Position numbers and translations under genes: made by a program. 62,861 nt of DNA. Origin: a bacterium. Lineage in GTDB: Bacteria; CAIWAD01. Where the stretch lies: the NCBI GenBank assembly GCA_030685015.1, contig JAUXWS010000060.1, positions 1-62,861 of the forward strand, in the 5' to 3' direction. The notes under the pieces were generated by a model that ran no database searches, was not told the origin of the DNA, and was given only the letters and a program-made list of their open reading frames with translations. This document shows positions 33,284 through 42,170 of this stretch, piece after piece; position 1 is the first letter of the stretch, and every line of letters begins with the position of its first letter.

Positions 33284-34409
33284 GGCCCGCCTCCCGGTCG
33301 TCGACGAGCAGGGGCGGCGTCCAGCCCAGCTCCGCCACGGTGCGCCGGCCGCCCAGACGGCAGGCCAGGGCCATGCTGTGGGGGTAGTGCCGCAGTTGCA
33401 GCAGGGCCTCCGGCACGCGGCGTCCCGCCTGGATGCCGTGGCGGGCGCGCAGATCCCCGGGCAGGGCGACCAGCCAGCCCCCCACGCCGCACAGGCCGGC
33501 CCAGGCATGGCGCGGTCGTCCGGCGGCCAGATAGGACAGGATGGCGGCCCCGTCGAGCAGCAGGCGCACCGGCAGCCGGCGCAGCAGGGTGCCGGCGCCC
33601 GCGTTGCGCACCAGCATGCGCAGGCTGTTGCGATGGTTGAGCAGGATCTTGCGGGGGGATTCCGCCCCCAGGCTGTAGCCGCTGTGGTGCCGCACACGGC
33701 CTTGCGGGGCGGATGCGATCTCCCAGCCGGCCAGGCGCAGGCGCCAGTCCAGGTCGATCTCCTCCATGTGCATGAAGAAGCTTTCCTCGAGCAGGCCCAC
33801 CTCGCGCAGGGCCTCCAGCCGCAGGATGCAGGCCGTGCCCGAGGCCCAGGCGATCAGGCGCGGCTCCCGCCAGTTCTCCCCGTCCTCCTCCAGGTGGCCC
33901 AGCACCCGGCCCAGGGCGAAGGGGAAGGCGTAGACATCCAGCAGTCCGCCCGCGCCCCCGCTGTAGTCCAGGCGACCGGGGAAGGGAATGGAGAGCAGGC
34001 GCGGCTGGGCGGCGCCCAGGCGGGGGTGGGCATCCAGGAGCGCGGTGAGGGCCTCCAGCCAGCCCGGCTGGGGCTCCGTGTCGTTGTTGAGCAGGACGGC
34101 GTAGACGCAGGCGGGATCGGCCAGGGCGACGCGCAGCCCGGCGTTGCATCCCCCGGCGAAGCCCAGGTTGCGCTCCTGGACCAGGACCTCGACGAAGGGA
34201 AAGTCCCGCCGCGCCGCCGCGACGCTGTCGTCGGGGCTGGCGTTGTCCACCAGCAGCACGCGGCAGCGGCCGCTGTCCTCCCGCAGGGTCCTCAGGCAGG
34301 CCGGCAGGATCTCCCGTCCGCCGGCGTGGGGTATGACCACACAGACGCGCCGGGGCGTCGCGCCACCGGTCTCGGCCGGAGGCGGGGTGGATTCCGCGGG
34401 GCGCGTCAC
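33276..34409 (-). CDS. Family 2 glycosyltransferase, rhamnosyltransferase-like
   Basis: A 377-residue GT2 protein. Motifs are RVCVVIPHAGGREILPACL, LLVDNASPDDSVAAA, ERNLGFAGGCNAGLR and LLNNDTEPQPGWLEAL (DXD as NDT), followed by the catalytic FFMHMEEIDLDWRLRLAGW. This ExDxxxR pattern is typical of rhamnosyl- and related glycan-elongating transferases. The C-terminal 120 residues include an amphipathic or membrane-adjacent region. The GTG at 34409 overlaps the DUF2723 stop as GTGA. The RmlD-like protein may supply the donor, which is speculative. Confidence 0.85.
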   Translation of the reverse strand: MTRPAESTPPPAETGGATPRRVCVVIPHAGGREILPACLRTLREDSGRCRVLLVDNASPDDSVAAARRDFPFVEVLVQERNLGFAGGCNAGLRVALADPACVYAVLLNNDTEPQPGWLEALTALLDAHPRLGAAQPRLLSIPFPGRLDYSGGAGGLLDVYAFPFALGRVLGHLEEDGENWREPRLIAWASGTACILRLEALREVGLLEESFFMHMEEIDLDWRLRLAGWEIASAPQGRVRHHSGYSLGAESPRKILLNHRNSLRMLVRNAGAGTLLRRLPVRLLLDGAAILSYLAAGRPRHAWAGLCGVGGWLVALPGDLRARHGIQAGRRVPEALLQLRHYPHSMALACRLGGRRTVAELGWTPPLLVDDREAGHV

Positions 34410-37258
34410 CTCCGGGCGACCGCCTGGATCGAGTCCAGCTTCGCCTGATAGCGGGCCAGGCGGGCCGCGGCGCCGCTGTCGCCGGGATAGAGGGCAAGCC
34501 AGGCCTGCACCTGGGTGAGCGCCTCCTGCCACTCGCCCCGGATCTCCAGCGAGCGCAGCAGGCCGGCGGTCGCCTCGTTCAGGCCGGGCTGCTCGAGCAG
34601 GACGCGGCGGTAGCGCTCGCCCGCCAGGGCGTGCTCGCCGGCATCCTCCAGCACATAGGCCGCCTCCAGGCGGATCTTCTGGGAGGGGTCCATTTCCGCC
34701 ATGCTGTCCAGGATGGCCAGGCCGCGCGTCGTTTCCTTGAGCGGATGGATCCAGTAGCTGCCCAGGTAGAAGAGCTCCTCCTGGCGCAGGGTGGCGGGGT
34801 CGAGCGCCTCCAAGCGCCGTCGCAGCGCCTCCGGATTGCCCAGCCGCTCGAAGAGCAGGCCCAGCTGCATGGACAGCTGCGCGTTGTAGGAGGGCACCAC
34901 CGTCTCGGGCAGACGCAGGTCCATGCGGTTGAGCACGGCGAGGGCCTCGTCGCGCCGGCCCAGGCCGTCCAGCTCCAGGCCCATCTGGATGAAGGCGCTG
35001 CGGTAGTTCTGCACCAGCTTGCGGATGTTGTCGTCGTAGTAGACGCCCGTGTTGTCCAGGTTGCGCAGGTTCCCCCCGATGATGTCCAGGTTGGCGCCCA
35101 GCACGTCCAGGTCGATGGCGTTGACCCGCTGGGGTCGGTCCATCACGCGGTAGGCCAGCCCGTCCATGCGCAGGTTGGCGTCCAGGCCCACGAAGTTGTC
35201 CCGCGCCACGGTGACGGCGAAGTAGAGGGGCCGCCTCCATTGGTTGGCCTTGAGGATCTCCAGGATCATGCGGTCCTGGACGCGCAGGAAGTTCCGCTCC
35301 TTGTTGCCGTCGCCCATGGGGATGAGCATGGTGGGCGTCACCCGGATGACGTAGGGCTGCCCCGCCCGGTCGCGCATGGGCACCTTGTGCCAATCCTCGC
35401 GGGCCAGGGGCCGCCCCGCCGCGTCCCGCCACACCTCCGGCCCCCAGTAGCGCCAGGCGAAGGCCTGGTCGCCCTGTCCGTCCAGGGCGGCGCTGATCAT
35501 GGCATCGGTGAAGGAGGAGCCAAGGGGCACGATGGGCGCCACGTCCCGCAGCTGGCGCACGTACCAGCCCGTGTTGAGCAGGCTCAGGTTGACCACCCGC
35601 ACGTCGGTGCGGAAGCCCTCGACGATCTGCAGGTACCAGAGGGGGAAGGTGTCGTTGTCCCCGTTGGTGAAGAGGATGGCATCCGGCTCGAGCGTGGCCA
35701 GGGCGTTGCGGGCGTAATCCTGGGCCACGTAGTTGCCGCTGCGGTCGTGGGTGAAATAGTTGGCGCGCACCATGTGGACGGGCAGCGCGATGAAGAGCAG
35801 CACGGCCGTCGCCACCTGGACGGGGCCGCGCCAGCGGCCGGCCCAGCGGCCCAGATCCTCCATCAGGGTCCAGCAGCCCAGGCCAATCCAGATGGCGAAG
35901 GCGTAGAAGGAGCCGACGTAGGCGTAGTCCCGCTCGCGGGGCTGGGGATTGTCCTGGTTGAGGTAGATGACGATGGCCAAACCGGTGAGCAGGAAGAGGT
36001 TGCCCACCGTGAAAGCGCGCTTCCAGTCCCGGCCGAGGTGGGTGGCCAAGCCCCAGAGCCCCGCCAGCAAGGGCAGGCCGAAGAGCTGGAATGTCCAGAT
36101 CCCGCTCTCGATGTCGCGTCCGATGAAGTTCCAGTTGAAGTAGCGGATGTACATGTGGCGGATCTGGTAGTCCCAGAAGGGCGCCTTGCGGTCCAGCAGC
36201 TGGGTGACGATGGACTCGCTGCCATACTGCTCACGGCTGAGGTAGGCGATCAGTCCGGCCAGGGTCTCGGGATCGTTCTCGTCAAGCGGTGGATTGAGGT
36301 CGCTGCGCACCAGGATGAGCACATAGCTGAGATAGCCCAGCACGACCAGGAGCAAGGCCGCCGCCCCCAACGCCAGGGGCCGGTTGCCCCGGCGGCGGGC
36401 CGCCAGGTGCAGGGCGCCCAGCCCGGCCAGCAGCGCGAGCAGCAGGGCGAGGCCGGCCCATTCCCCACCCAGGTCCCCCGCCCACTTGATCAGCTTGGGC
36501 AGCCACAGCACCACGCCCGGATAGATGGGCAGGATGGCCAGCACACCGAGGCCCCAGAAGAGGAGGAAGTGCTCCAGGCGGAAGGGCTTGCCCTCCTGCC
36601 AATGGAAATAGATGACGAGAAAGACGAGGGGCAGGGCCAGGACATTCAGCAGGTGGACGCCGATGGCCAGCCCCACCAGATAGAAACTGAGCAGGAAGAT
36701 GCGGTCCCCGTCGTGGTGGCCCCGCAGCTCCAGGTCGTGCCAGACGAAGGCCAGCCAGACCACCAGCGCGGTGAAGAGCATGCTGATGGCGTAGACCTCG
36801 GCCTCCACGGCGTTGAACCAGAAGGTGTCGGTCGCCATGAAGGCGAGGGCGCCCAGGGCGGCGCCGGCCAGCTCCGGCCAGTGCATCCGCTCCACGGGCT
36901 TCCAGTAGCGGATCAGCTGCACGATGGTCAGGTAGAGCAGGAGCACGGTCAGGGCGCTGCTCAGCACGCTGATGAAGTTGATGCGCGCCCCGATGTCGGC
37001 GAAGAGGGGCAGCATGGTGAAGAGCCGTCCCAGCAGGAGGTAGAAGGGGGCGCCGGGGGGATGCGGCACGGAGAGACTGTAGGAGGAGGCGATGAATTCC
37101 CCGCAATCCCAAAAGCTGGTGGTGGGCGCCATCGTCAGGAAGTAGAGGACGAGGGCGGCCAGGAAGACCAGCAGGGCCGTGATGCGGTGCCAGGTGCGGA
37201 AGGCGAAGCCGGAGGCGGCGGCATCCGGCAGGGCGGTGTCGGGGCGTGGAGCAGTCAT
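34406..37258 (-). CDS. DUF2723 membrane protein with C-terminal TPR-like region
   Basis: A 950-residue PMT-like membrane protein. The N-terminus has the DUF2723 signature TTSFWDCGEFIASSY and VPHPPGAPFYLLLGRLF, then about twelve hydrophobic segments, including AFMATDTFWFNAVEAEVYA. Members are found across FCB phyla and are thought to act as membrane glycosyltransferases, perhaps for protein O-glycosylation. A soluble part follows (FTNGDNDTFPLWYLQ) and the last 230 residues form TPR-like helices. The ATG at 37258 has GGGAGAGGG upstream; a TACCTTGG box lies 36 nt before it. It is the first gene of the 37-24 kb array. Confidence 0.85.
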   Translation of the reverse strand: MTAPRPDTALPDAAASGFAFRTWHRITALLVFLAALVLYFLTMAPTTSFWDCGEFIASSYSLSVPHPPGAPFYLLLGRLFTMLPLFADIGARINFISVLSSALTVLLLYLTIVQLIRYWKPVERMHWPELAGAALGALAFMATDTFWFNAVEAEVYAISMLFTALVVWLAFVWHDLELRGHHDGDRIFLLSFYLVGLAIGVHLLNVLALPLVFLVIYFHWQEGKPFRLEHFLLFWGLGVLAILPIYPGVVLWLPKLIKWAGDLGGEWAGLALLLALLAGLGALHLAARRRGNRPLALGAAALLLVVLGYLSYVLILVRSDLNPPLDENDPETLAGLIAYLSREQYGSESIVTQLLDRKAPFWDYQIRHMYIRYFNWNFIGRDIESGIWTFQLFGLPLLAGLWGLATHLGRDWKRAFTVGNLFLLTGLAIVIYLNQDNPQPRERDYAYVGSFYAFAIWIGLGCWTLMEDLGRWAGRWRGPVQVATAVLLFIALPVHMVRANYFTHDRSGNYVAQDYARNALATLEPDAILFTNGDNDTFPLWYLQIVEGFRTDVRVVNLSLLNTGWYVRQLRDVAPIVPLGSSFTDAMISAALDGQGDQAFAWRYWGPEVWRDAAGRPLAREDWHKVPMRDRAGQPYVIRVTPTMLIPMGDGNKERNFLRVQDRMILEILKANQWRRPLYFAVTVARDNFVGLDANLRMDGLAYRVMDRPQRVNAIDLDVLGANLDIIGGNLRNLDNTGVYYDDNIRKLVQNYRSAFIQMGLELDGLGRRDEALAVLNRMDLRLPETVVPSYNAQLSMQLGLLFERLGNPEALRRRLEALDPATLRQEELFYLGSYWIHPLKETTRGLAILDSMAEMDPSQKIRLEAAYVLEDAGEHALAGERYRRVLLEQPGLNEATAGLLRSLEIRGEWQEALTQVQAWLALYPGDSGAAARLARYQAKLDSIQAVARR

Positions 37259-37293
37259 CCCTCTCCCAATCGATATGAAGCGATTCTGTGCCG

Positions 37294-37301
37294 CCAAGGT
37301 A
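37294..37301 (-). promoter_or_regulatory. Possible promoter box of the DUF2723 operon
   Basis: On the minus strand the sequence is TTTTCC-TACCTTGG-CGGC, ending 36 nt before the DUF2723 ATG. It matches a TA-YY-TT-S-G box seen before other first genes in this window. No clear -35 sequence accompanies it. Confidence 0.3.
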
Positions 37302-37361
37302 GGAAAATGAGGACCCGGGGCGAGGCCGCCCGGCGGGCGGACTCCCGTCTCCCCCACATGC

Positions 37362-37390
37362 GGCGGGCCCTCCTTGTGGGAGGGCCCGCC
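37362..37390. repeat. Perfect 12-bp inverted repeat with 5-nt loop
   Basis: Arms GGCGGGCCCTCC (37362-37373) and GGAGGGCCCGCC (37379-37390) are exact complements around TTGTG. It lies in the divergent region between the DUF2723 operon and a small plus-strand ORF. The shape, a GC-rich stem without a T run, is like dispersed REP-type palindromes rather than a terminator. Confidence 0.6.
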
Positions 37391-37628
37391 TACCGACCAT
37401 GCCACGGATATTCAGACCAAGACGCCGGTGGGGACCTTCTGGCCTCGCCGGCCTCCCGCCCTGCCAGGGGAAGGAGGCCACCGCTTCGCCTCCTGCCTCT
37501 GACGCGACAAGGATAAGCCTTGGATGTTAACGGCAGTGTTAACGGCGTGGTATCAATTCCAGTTAATGGCGCGGATCGTGACTGTCCAAGGGCGGGCCCG
37601 CCGCAGAGAATCCCCGTCCTCGCCGTCA

Positions 37629-37668
37629 GGTGTGACGGGCAGGAGCGGCCTCCCGCGGGAGCCGCCCC
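37629..37668. repeat. Hairpin-bearing direct repeat, copy 1
   Basis: This 40-bp element starts GGTGTGACGGGCAGGAGCGG and ends with the stem CTCCC-GC-GGGAG flanked by GCGG/CCGC. A second copy with three differences lies at 37993-38032 in the same orientation. Together they flank the small ORF at 37723-37971. Confidence 0.8.
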
Positions 37669-37722
37669 CCATCGAATCCAAACATGGGGCCGCTACACTG
37701 GGTGGGCAGAGGAGGATCCAGC

Positions 37723-37971
37723 ATGCGCCCATCCCATTGCCCGTTGGAGGCCCAGGCCGGACTGCTGCCTTCACCCGTGGTGCAGGCGGTCATGCGGAAG
37801 GGGGAGCTGCTTCTATCCTGGACAGCCATTCCCGAGGCGGTGGACTACGTGGTGGAGTGCGCCACCCTGTCCGACACCGAGTGGTCGATGCTGGCGGCCA
37901 CGCCCATCCGGCACCACGCCATGCCCATCTGCGGCAGCCGGCTCCTGATCCGGGTGCGGGCCCGCCGCTGA
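37723..37971 (+). CDS. Small FN3-like ORF between direct repeats
   Basis: An 82-residue ORF with a good ribosome site (GGAGGATCCAGC-ATG). Residues from about 20 resemble one FN3-type beta domain: VMRKGELLLSWTAIPEAVDY, TEWSMLAATP and ending LLIRVRARR. No signal peptide is evident, so the product may be a fragment left from a larger secreted protein, or a genuine small protein. It is flanked by the two hairpin repeats and transcribed against all neighbours. A TACACTGG box lies about 22 nt upstream. Whether it is expressed is uncertain. Confidence 0.35.
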   Translation: MRPSHCPLEAQAGLLPSPVVQAVMRKGELLLSWTAIPEAVDYVVECATLSDTEWSMLAATPIRHHAMPICGSRLLIRVRARR

Positions 37972-37992
37972 GATCCGCCTTCCTTTCCATCT

Positions 37993-38032
37993 GGTGTGAC
38001 GAGCAGGGGCGGTCTCCCGCGGGAGCCGCCCC
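37993..38032. repeat. Hairpin-bearing direct repeat, copy 2
   Basis: Copy of the 37629-37668 element, differing at three bases (start GGTGTGACGAGCAGGGGCGG). The stem CTCCC-GC-GGGAG with flanking GCGG/CCGC is conserved. It begins 21 bp after the small ORF stop codon and ends 29 bp before the cpoB stop, so it could also act as a convergent transcription end signal. Confidence 0.8.
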
Positions 38033-38061
38033 CTGTTCCATCTTCGTCATCGGCAGGAAGC

Positions 38062-38829
38062 TTAGAAGCCCAACTCCTCCAGGCGCTCGCGGGCCAGCTC
38101 CGCCTCCGGCCGGGTGGGCCAGCGCCGGCGCACCGTCTCCAGCAGTTGGCGGGCCTGCTCCGACTTGCCGTTCCCGGCCAGGATCATGGCGCGGCGCACC
38201 ATGGAGGCCGGCACCTGGGAGTGGTCGGGGGCCAGGCGCTCGAAGGTCTCGTACTGGCCCAAGGCGGAATCCGGCTGCTGCTCCGACAGCCAGGTGTCGG
38301 CGATCCAGTAGTGGCAGAGGGGCACCATCTCGCCCTTGGGGTAGCGGCTCAGGTATTCGCGGAAGCCGGAACGGGCCAACTGGGGCAGACCGCGCACCCG
38401 GTCGAGCGTGGCCTGGTTGTAAAGCCAGGAGGGATCGGCCTGGGCCAGGCTGTCCCGTTGCTGGCGCAGGCCCTGGCGGGCCAGGATCAGGTTCAGCTCG
38501 TCCACTTTCTGCGCCAGGCGCCGGTTGTAGGTCTGGGCGTCCTCGAGGGTGGAGCGCACCTCGCCGATCAGGTTGCGCAGCTCGTCCGTTCCCTGCAGCT
38601 GCTCGGCCTTGAGCAGGCGCAGGACGGCCTCGGTTTCCCGGAAGCGGTCCTTGAGGAACTCCACGCGGCCGATGAGCAGGCTGTCCTGCTCCGTCTGGCG
38701 GGCCTCCACCCGATCCACCTTGCCCCGGATATGGGCCAGATCCTCCTGGAACCCCACGATCTCGCCCCGCGAGGCGCAGCCGCTCCAGGCGGCCAGACCC
38801 AGCAGGATCAGCGGGAGGAAACGCTTCAT
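38062..38829 (-). CDS. cpoB: Tol-Pal accessory protein CpoB/YbgF-like lipoprotein
   Basis: A periplasmic coordinator of Tol-Pal and peptidoglycan synthesis. The 255-residue protein has a lipoprotein-like start (LPLILLGLAAWSGC), a coiled-coil stretch of about 90 residues rich in heptads (QEDLAHIRGKVDRVEARQ, VEFLKDRFRETEAVL), then three TPR units (LARSGFREYLSRYPKGEM, DSALGQYETFERLAPDHS, KSEQARQLLETVRRRWPT), the YbgF architecture. ATG at 38829 was chosen for AAGGA 8 nt upstream. It is the last gene of the tol-pal set, 135 bp after tolB. Confidence 0.85.
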   Translation of the reverse strand: MKRFLPLILLGLAAWSGCASRGEIVGFQEDLAHIRGKVDRVEARQTEQDSLLIGRVEFLKDRFRETEAVLRLLKAEQLQGTDELRNLIGEVRSTLEDAQTYNRRLAQKVDELNLILARQGLRQQRDSLAQADPSWLYNQATLDRVRGLPQLARSGFREYLSRYPKGEMVPLCHYWIADTWLSEQQPDSALGQYETFERLAPDHSQVPASMVRRAMILAGNGKSEQARQLLETVRRRWPTRPEAELARERLEELGF

Positions 38830-38964
38830 CTGTCTCATCCTTGTCTCGTTGGCTCCTGCCCTTTCACCCAAGCCGGACGCGAATCCCATTGAAGGCCCAG
38901 GCCCAAGCCTCTGGGTGCACGCCTTCACCGGCCTGGCCCCGACTCCCGGAAGCTCCCTGGTCCG

Positions 38965-40311
38965 TCAAGGCCGGGCGGCCACCGGCTCCCAGGCCGGCCC
39001 CTCGCCGCCGCCCCGGCTGATCTGGCGGCGGCCCGTGCCGTCGGCCAGCATGATCCACACCTCGTCGCGATAGCTGTAGGCGATGTGCTGGCCATCGGGC
39101 GACCAGGCCGGATCGAAGTGGTTGCCCACCTCGTCGGTGAGGCGCACCCAGTCGCTGCCGTCGGGCCGCATCTGGAAGATCTGCCAACCATTGCGCTCCC
39201 GCGAGATGAAAGCGATCCATTCCCCATCGGGGGACCAGGCCGGGCAATCCGAGCCCGTGCCCAGGAAACTGATGCGCTGCTCGTCCACCCCATCCTTTGT
39301 GATCGTGTAGAGTTGCAGGCTGCCACTGCGGTCGCTGGAAAAGACCAGGTGGCGACCGTCCGGCGACCAGGAGGGATTGGTGTCGATGGCCGGATGGCGC
39401 GTCAGGCGGACCGGCTCGCCCGTGCGCCGCCCGGTGCCCGGATCCATCGGGATGAGGTAGATGTCGGTGTTGGCCTTGACCGTGGCCGCGCAGGCCAGCC
39501 AGCGGCCGTCGGGGGACCAGGTCGGCGCCGTCTCCGACTCGGGTCCGCCCAGCACCATCTCGGCCTCGCCCCCTTCGACGGAACCCACCCACAGGTCCGC
39601 GCCCCGCTCCAGATGCACCTGGGTCCAAGCGAAAAAACGGCCGTTGGGGGACCAGGTGGGTGTGACGCGCGTCCGTCCGCTGCGGCTGAGCACCTGGCGC
39701 TGCTCGCCGAAGAAATCGGCCAGGGTGAGCACGGTGCCGCCGCGGTCGGGCTGCACGTAGAGCACGCGCGAATCAAAGGGAGCGCGGTAACCGGTGAGCA
39801 GCAGGAGGATCTCCTGGGCCAGATCGACGGCCTGGCGGCTGGCGTCCTGCCCCAGGTGGATCATCCAGGTGGAGATGGGCACGCCGCCGTCGTGGGAGAC
39901 GAGGGCGATCTCCAGATGCTCGCCGCCGGCTCCCCCCATCCCCGCGATCTTCTCGTCCAGCCGCACCAGGCTGGCCAGCTCCGGGTCGCTCATGAGGGAC
40001 TTGTCCGGACTGCCGTACCAGAGCTGCAGGGTGCCCGCCAGGGAGAGGGCCTGGCGCAGGCGGTTCTCGAAGGTCTGGAGCAGGACGGAGCCGGCCAGGG
40101 GCGGGTTCAGCACGAGACCGGGGCGGTAGTAGCTCAGGGTGCGGGCTTCCAGCGCCACCTCGGGCACGGTGCCGGGAGGGAAGAAGCCGCCCGGCGGCAT
40201 GTCCTGGGCCCTGGCGGGACGGCCCATCGCCAGCAGGAGAACCGCCACCAGCAGAATGAGGGGGCGCCCTTGCTTGAAGCGGCGCTTCTGGGGATGCTTA
40301 TTCGTCGACAA
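38965..40311 (-). CDS. tolB: Tol-Pal translocation protein TolB
   Basis: The periplasmic beta-propeller that binds Pal and colours outer-membrane constriction at division. The 448-residue protein has a signal peptide (LILLVAVLLLAMGRPARAQ), an N-terminal alpha/beta domain, and five or six propeller blades with PD40 motifs: TWSPNGRFFAW, TWSPDGRWLAC, SWSPDGRHLVF, AWSPDGEWIAF, AWSPDGQHIAY. It overlaps the TonB/TolA-like gene by 14 bp. Confidence 0.92.
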   Translation of the reverse strand: MSTNKHPQKRRFKQGRPLILLVAVLLLAMGRPARAQDMPPGGFFPPGTVPEVALEARTLSYYRPGLVLNPPLAGSVLLQTFENRLRQALSLAGTLQLWYGSPDKSLMSDPELASLVRLDEKIAGMGGAGGEHLEIALVSHDGGVPISTWMIHLGQDASRQAVDLAQEILLLLTGYRAPFDSRVLYVQPDRGGTVLTLADFFGEQRQVLSRSGRTRVTPTWSPNGRFFAWTQVHLERGADLWVGSVEGGEAEMVLGGPESETAPTWSPDGRWLACAATVKANTDIYLIPMDPGTGRRTGEPVRLTRHPAIDTNPSWSPDGRHLVFSSDRSGSLQLYTITKDGVDEQRISFLGTGSDCPAWSPDGEWIAFISRERNGWQIFQMRPDGSDWVRLTDEVGNHFDPAWSPDGQHIAYSYRDEVWIMLADGTGRRQISRGGGEGPAWEPVAARP

Positions 40312-41071
40312 AGGTGAAAGTCACTCCGATCTGGTCGAATGGAAAGGCAGGGGGCAGGGGCGGCAACACGGCCCGCGTGATGGCGCTCTTGCCCGACAAG
40401 TCCAGCCCCGGCAAGCCCGATTCCACCACCTGGGTCAGGTCCAGCACCTGGCCGCGCCGGTCCACCCGGAAGTGGAAGACGGCCCGCCGCCCGCTTGAGC
40501 GGGCCGGATAGGTGAAGGCCCGCTGGATGGCGTTCTCCAGGCGCAGCAAGTATTGACCCATGCCCGGCAGGTCGGGCTGGTCGGACATGGCGCCGGTGCG
40601 GCTGCCGCCCGCGCCGCGCGGCCCCGCTCCCGCATCCCGCGCCCCTCCCGACGTGCTCCGGCCCTCGCCCCGTGGCCGCCCTTCGGTGGCCGTGGCCTGC
40701 TCCGACTCCCGGCGGGGGCGTTCAGGTTCCGCGGGGGGGGTCTGGGGACGGGCGGGGGCCGGGTCCGGTGTGCGGGCGACCCGGGGCGCCGCCTCCTGCT
40801 TCGTCTCCGGCGCCGGCTCCAGGCGTGCCTCGGGCTCCGGGGCGGCAGGCCGCTCCTCCGCCGGTGCGGCCGCCTGCATGGCTTCGCTCACCCAGCCGGG
40901 CCGGTTCTGTCCACCGCCCGCCAGGCGCACCAGGCGGATCTGTAGGGGCGCCTCGCGCTTGAGCTGCGGGCCGCCCCACCACAGCAGGCCGGCCACCAGA
41001 CCATGCAGGAGGAAGGAAATGAGCAGGAAGCGCGCGGACAGTGCGCCACCGCCGGAGTCGAGGGTATTCAT
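40298..41071 (-). CDS. TonB/TolA-family energy transducer
   Basis: A 257-residue protein with one N-terminal membrane segment ([19 protein letters not shown]), a long Pro/Glu/Ala/Arg-rich linker that would span the periplasm, and a C-terminal TonB-like domain: [66 protein letters not shown]. By position between tolR and tolB it fills the TolA role, carrying inner-membrane motor force to TolB/Pal. The ATG overlaps the tolR stop as ATGA. Confidence 0.88.
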   Translation of the reverse strand: MNTLDSGGGALSARFLLISFLLHGLVAGLLWWGGPQLKREAPLQIRLVRLAGGGQNRPGWVSEAMQAAAPAEERPAAPEPEARLEPAPETKQEAAPRVARTPDPAPARPQTPPAEPERPRRESEQATATEGRPRGEGRSTSGGARDAGAGPRGAGGSRTGAMSDQPDLPGMGQYLLRLENAIQRAFTYPARSSGRRAVFHFRVDRRGQVLDLTQVVESGLPGLDLSGKSAITRAVLPPLPPAFPFDQIGVTFTFVDE

Positions 41072-41505
41072 GGCCGTCGGGAGTGGTCGGGGGGATCCGT
41101 CATCAGACCCACGTCCTCGAAGCCGGCCTCGCGGATGCGGTCGAGCAAGGCCACCACCTCGCCGTAGGAGACGCGCTCGTCGGCGGCCAGGAAGACAGGC
41201 AAACGACGGGCGCCGACGCTGTCGCCGCCGGCCAGGGGCAGGGCCTCCGCCAGCAGGCGCCACCCCAGGTCCTGGGCCCGGACCGGCTCGCGGCCCAGGA
41301 CCAGCTGGCCGTCCCGCCGCAGCTCCACCGTGAGGCCGCGGTCGCCGCGCCGGGTGCCGCTCTCGGACTGGGGCAAGCCCACTTCAAGGGCCGTTTTCAG
41401 CACGGGGGCCGTGATCATGAAGATGACCAGCAAGACCAGGAAGACGTCGACCAGGGGGGTGACGTTGATCTCGGACAGGGGGCCGCGATCCGGCGCCGCT
41501 CTCAT
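41068..41505 (-). CDS. tolR: TolR/ExbD-family biopolymer transport protein
   Basis: Part of the TolQ-TolR proton-driven stator in the inner membrane. The 145-residue protein has the hallmark start [20 protein letters not shown] with the proton-carrying Asp, then a periplasmic domain ending [23 protein letters not shown], the conserved TolR/ExbD C-terminus. ATG at 41505 overlaps the tolQ stop as ATGA, fixing the start. Confidence 0.93.
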   Translation of the reverse strand: MRAAPDRGPLSEINVTPLVDVFLVLLVIFMITAPVLKTALEVGLPQSESGTRRGDRGLTVELRRDGQLVLGREPVRAQDLGWRLLAEALPLAGGDSVGARRLPVFLAADERVSYGEVVALLDRIREAGFEDVGLMTDPPDHSRRP

Positions 41506-42170
41506 GCCGGACTCGTGTCCCGCACCAGGGCGGTGACGAGGTCGCGCAGGGATTCGCAGCGCTCCCGCAGGCGACGGGCGGAGGCCAGGAAATAGTTGTA
41601 GGCGATGGTGGCGGGGATGGCCGTGGCCAGACCCACCACCGTGGCGATGAGCGCCTCGGCGATGCCCGGGCCCACCACCTCCAGCATGGCCTGGCCCTGC
41701 TGGTTGCCGATGCGCAGGAAGGCCACCATCACGCCCCACACCGTCCCCATCAAGCCGATGAAGGGGCTGGCGCTGGACACGGTGGCCAGCAGGCTGAGAT
41801 GACGATCCGCATCGGTCAGAGCGCGCCGTTCGGCCGAACCAAGGGCGCCCTCCCAGACTCCAGCTGGAGGAAGGGGCCGGTGTGCGCCGGCCCCCTGGGA
41901 AGCGGAATGCGGCAGCAGGCGGCGAACCGCCTGCTGCAGCATGAGGGCGCTGGGCGCCCCCTTGTGATGTTCGGCCAGTCGCAGCAGGTCGGGCAGCCCC
42001 CGCACCCGCTCGGCGCCCAACTCAAAGGCCCGTTCAGCCTGGGCGGCGCGCCGGAAGTACCGCACCCGATCCAGGATGGCCGCCCAGCTGAGCACGGACA
42101 GCACGACCAGAATCAGGAGCACGACCTTGGAAAAGAGCGATGCGTGAGCAATGAAGGCCCACAGGCTCAT
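41502..42170 (-). CDS. tolQ: TolQ/ExbB-family motor protein
   Basis: The stator subunit that forms the proton channel with TolR. The 222-residue protein has three membrane segments: [20 protein letters not shown] near the N-terminus, [20 protein letters not shown] and [20 protein letters not shown], which includes the conserved GLATAIPA motif. Its ATG overlaps the pal stop as ATGA. The gene follows pal directly. Confidence 0.95.
   Translation of the reverse strand: MSLWAFIAHASLFSKVVLLILVVLSVLSWAAILDRVRYFRRAAQAERAFELGAERVRGLPDLLRLAEHHKGAPSALMLQQAVRRLLPHSASQGAGAHRPLPPAGVWEGALGSAERRALTDADRHLSLLATVSSASPFIGLMGTVWGVMVAFLRIGNQQGQAMLEVVGPGIAEALIATVVGLATAIPATIAYNYFLASARRLRERCESLRDLVTALVRDTSPA

Larger units (their letters stand above)
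37259..37722. other. Intergenic region with palindromes, divergent promoters likely
   Basis: No convincing gene is seen. On the left is the leader of the minus-strand DUF2723 gene, with its TACCTTGG box at 37294-37301. The middle holds a perfect 12-bp inverted repeat (37362-37390) and the right part holds a 40-bp hairpin repeat copy (37629-37668). Short overlapping ORFs on both strands have no recognisable products. Confidence 0.6.

Noticed and set aside
30173-33640. Plus-strand ORF of 1155 codons
   Set aside because: Antisense to the GT39 and GT2 genes; Gly/Gln/Ala-rich composition with no motifs. Same high-GC artefact.
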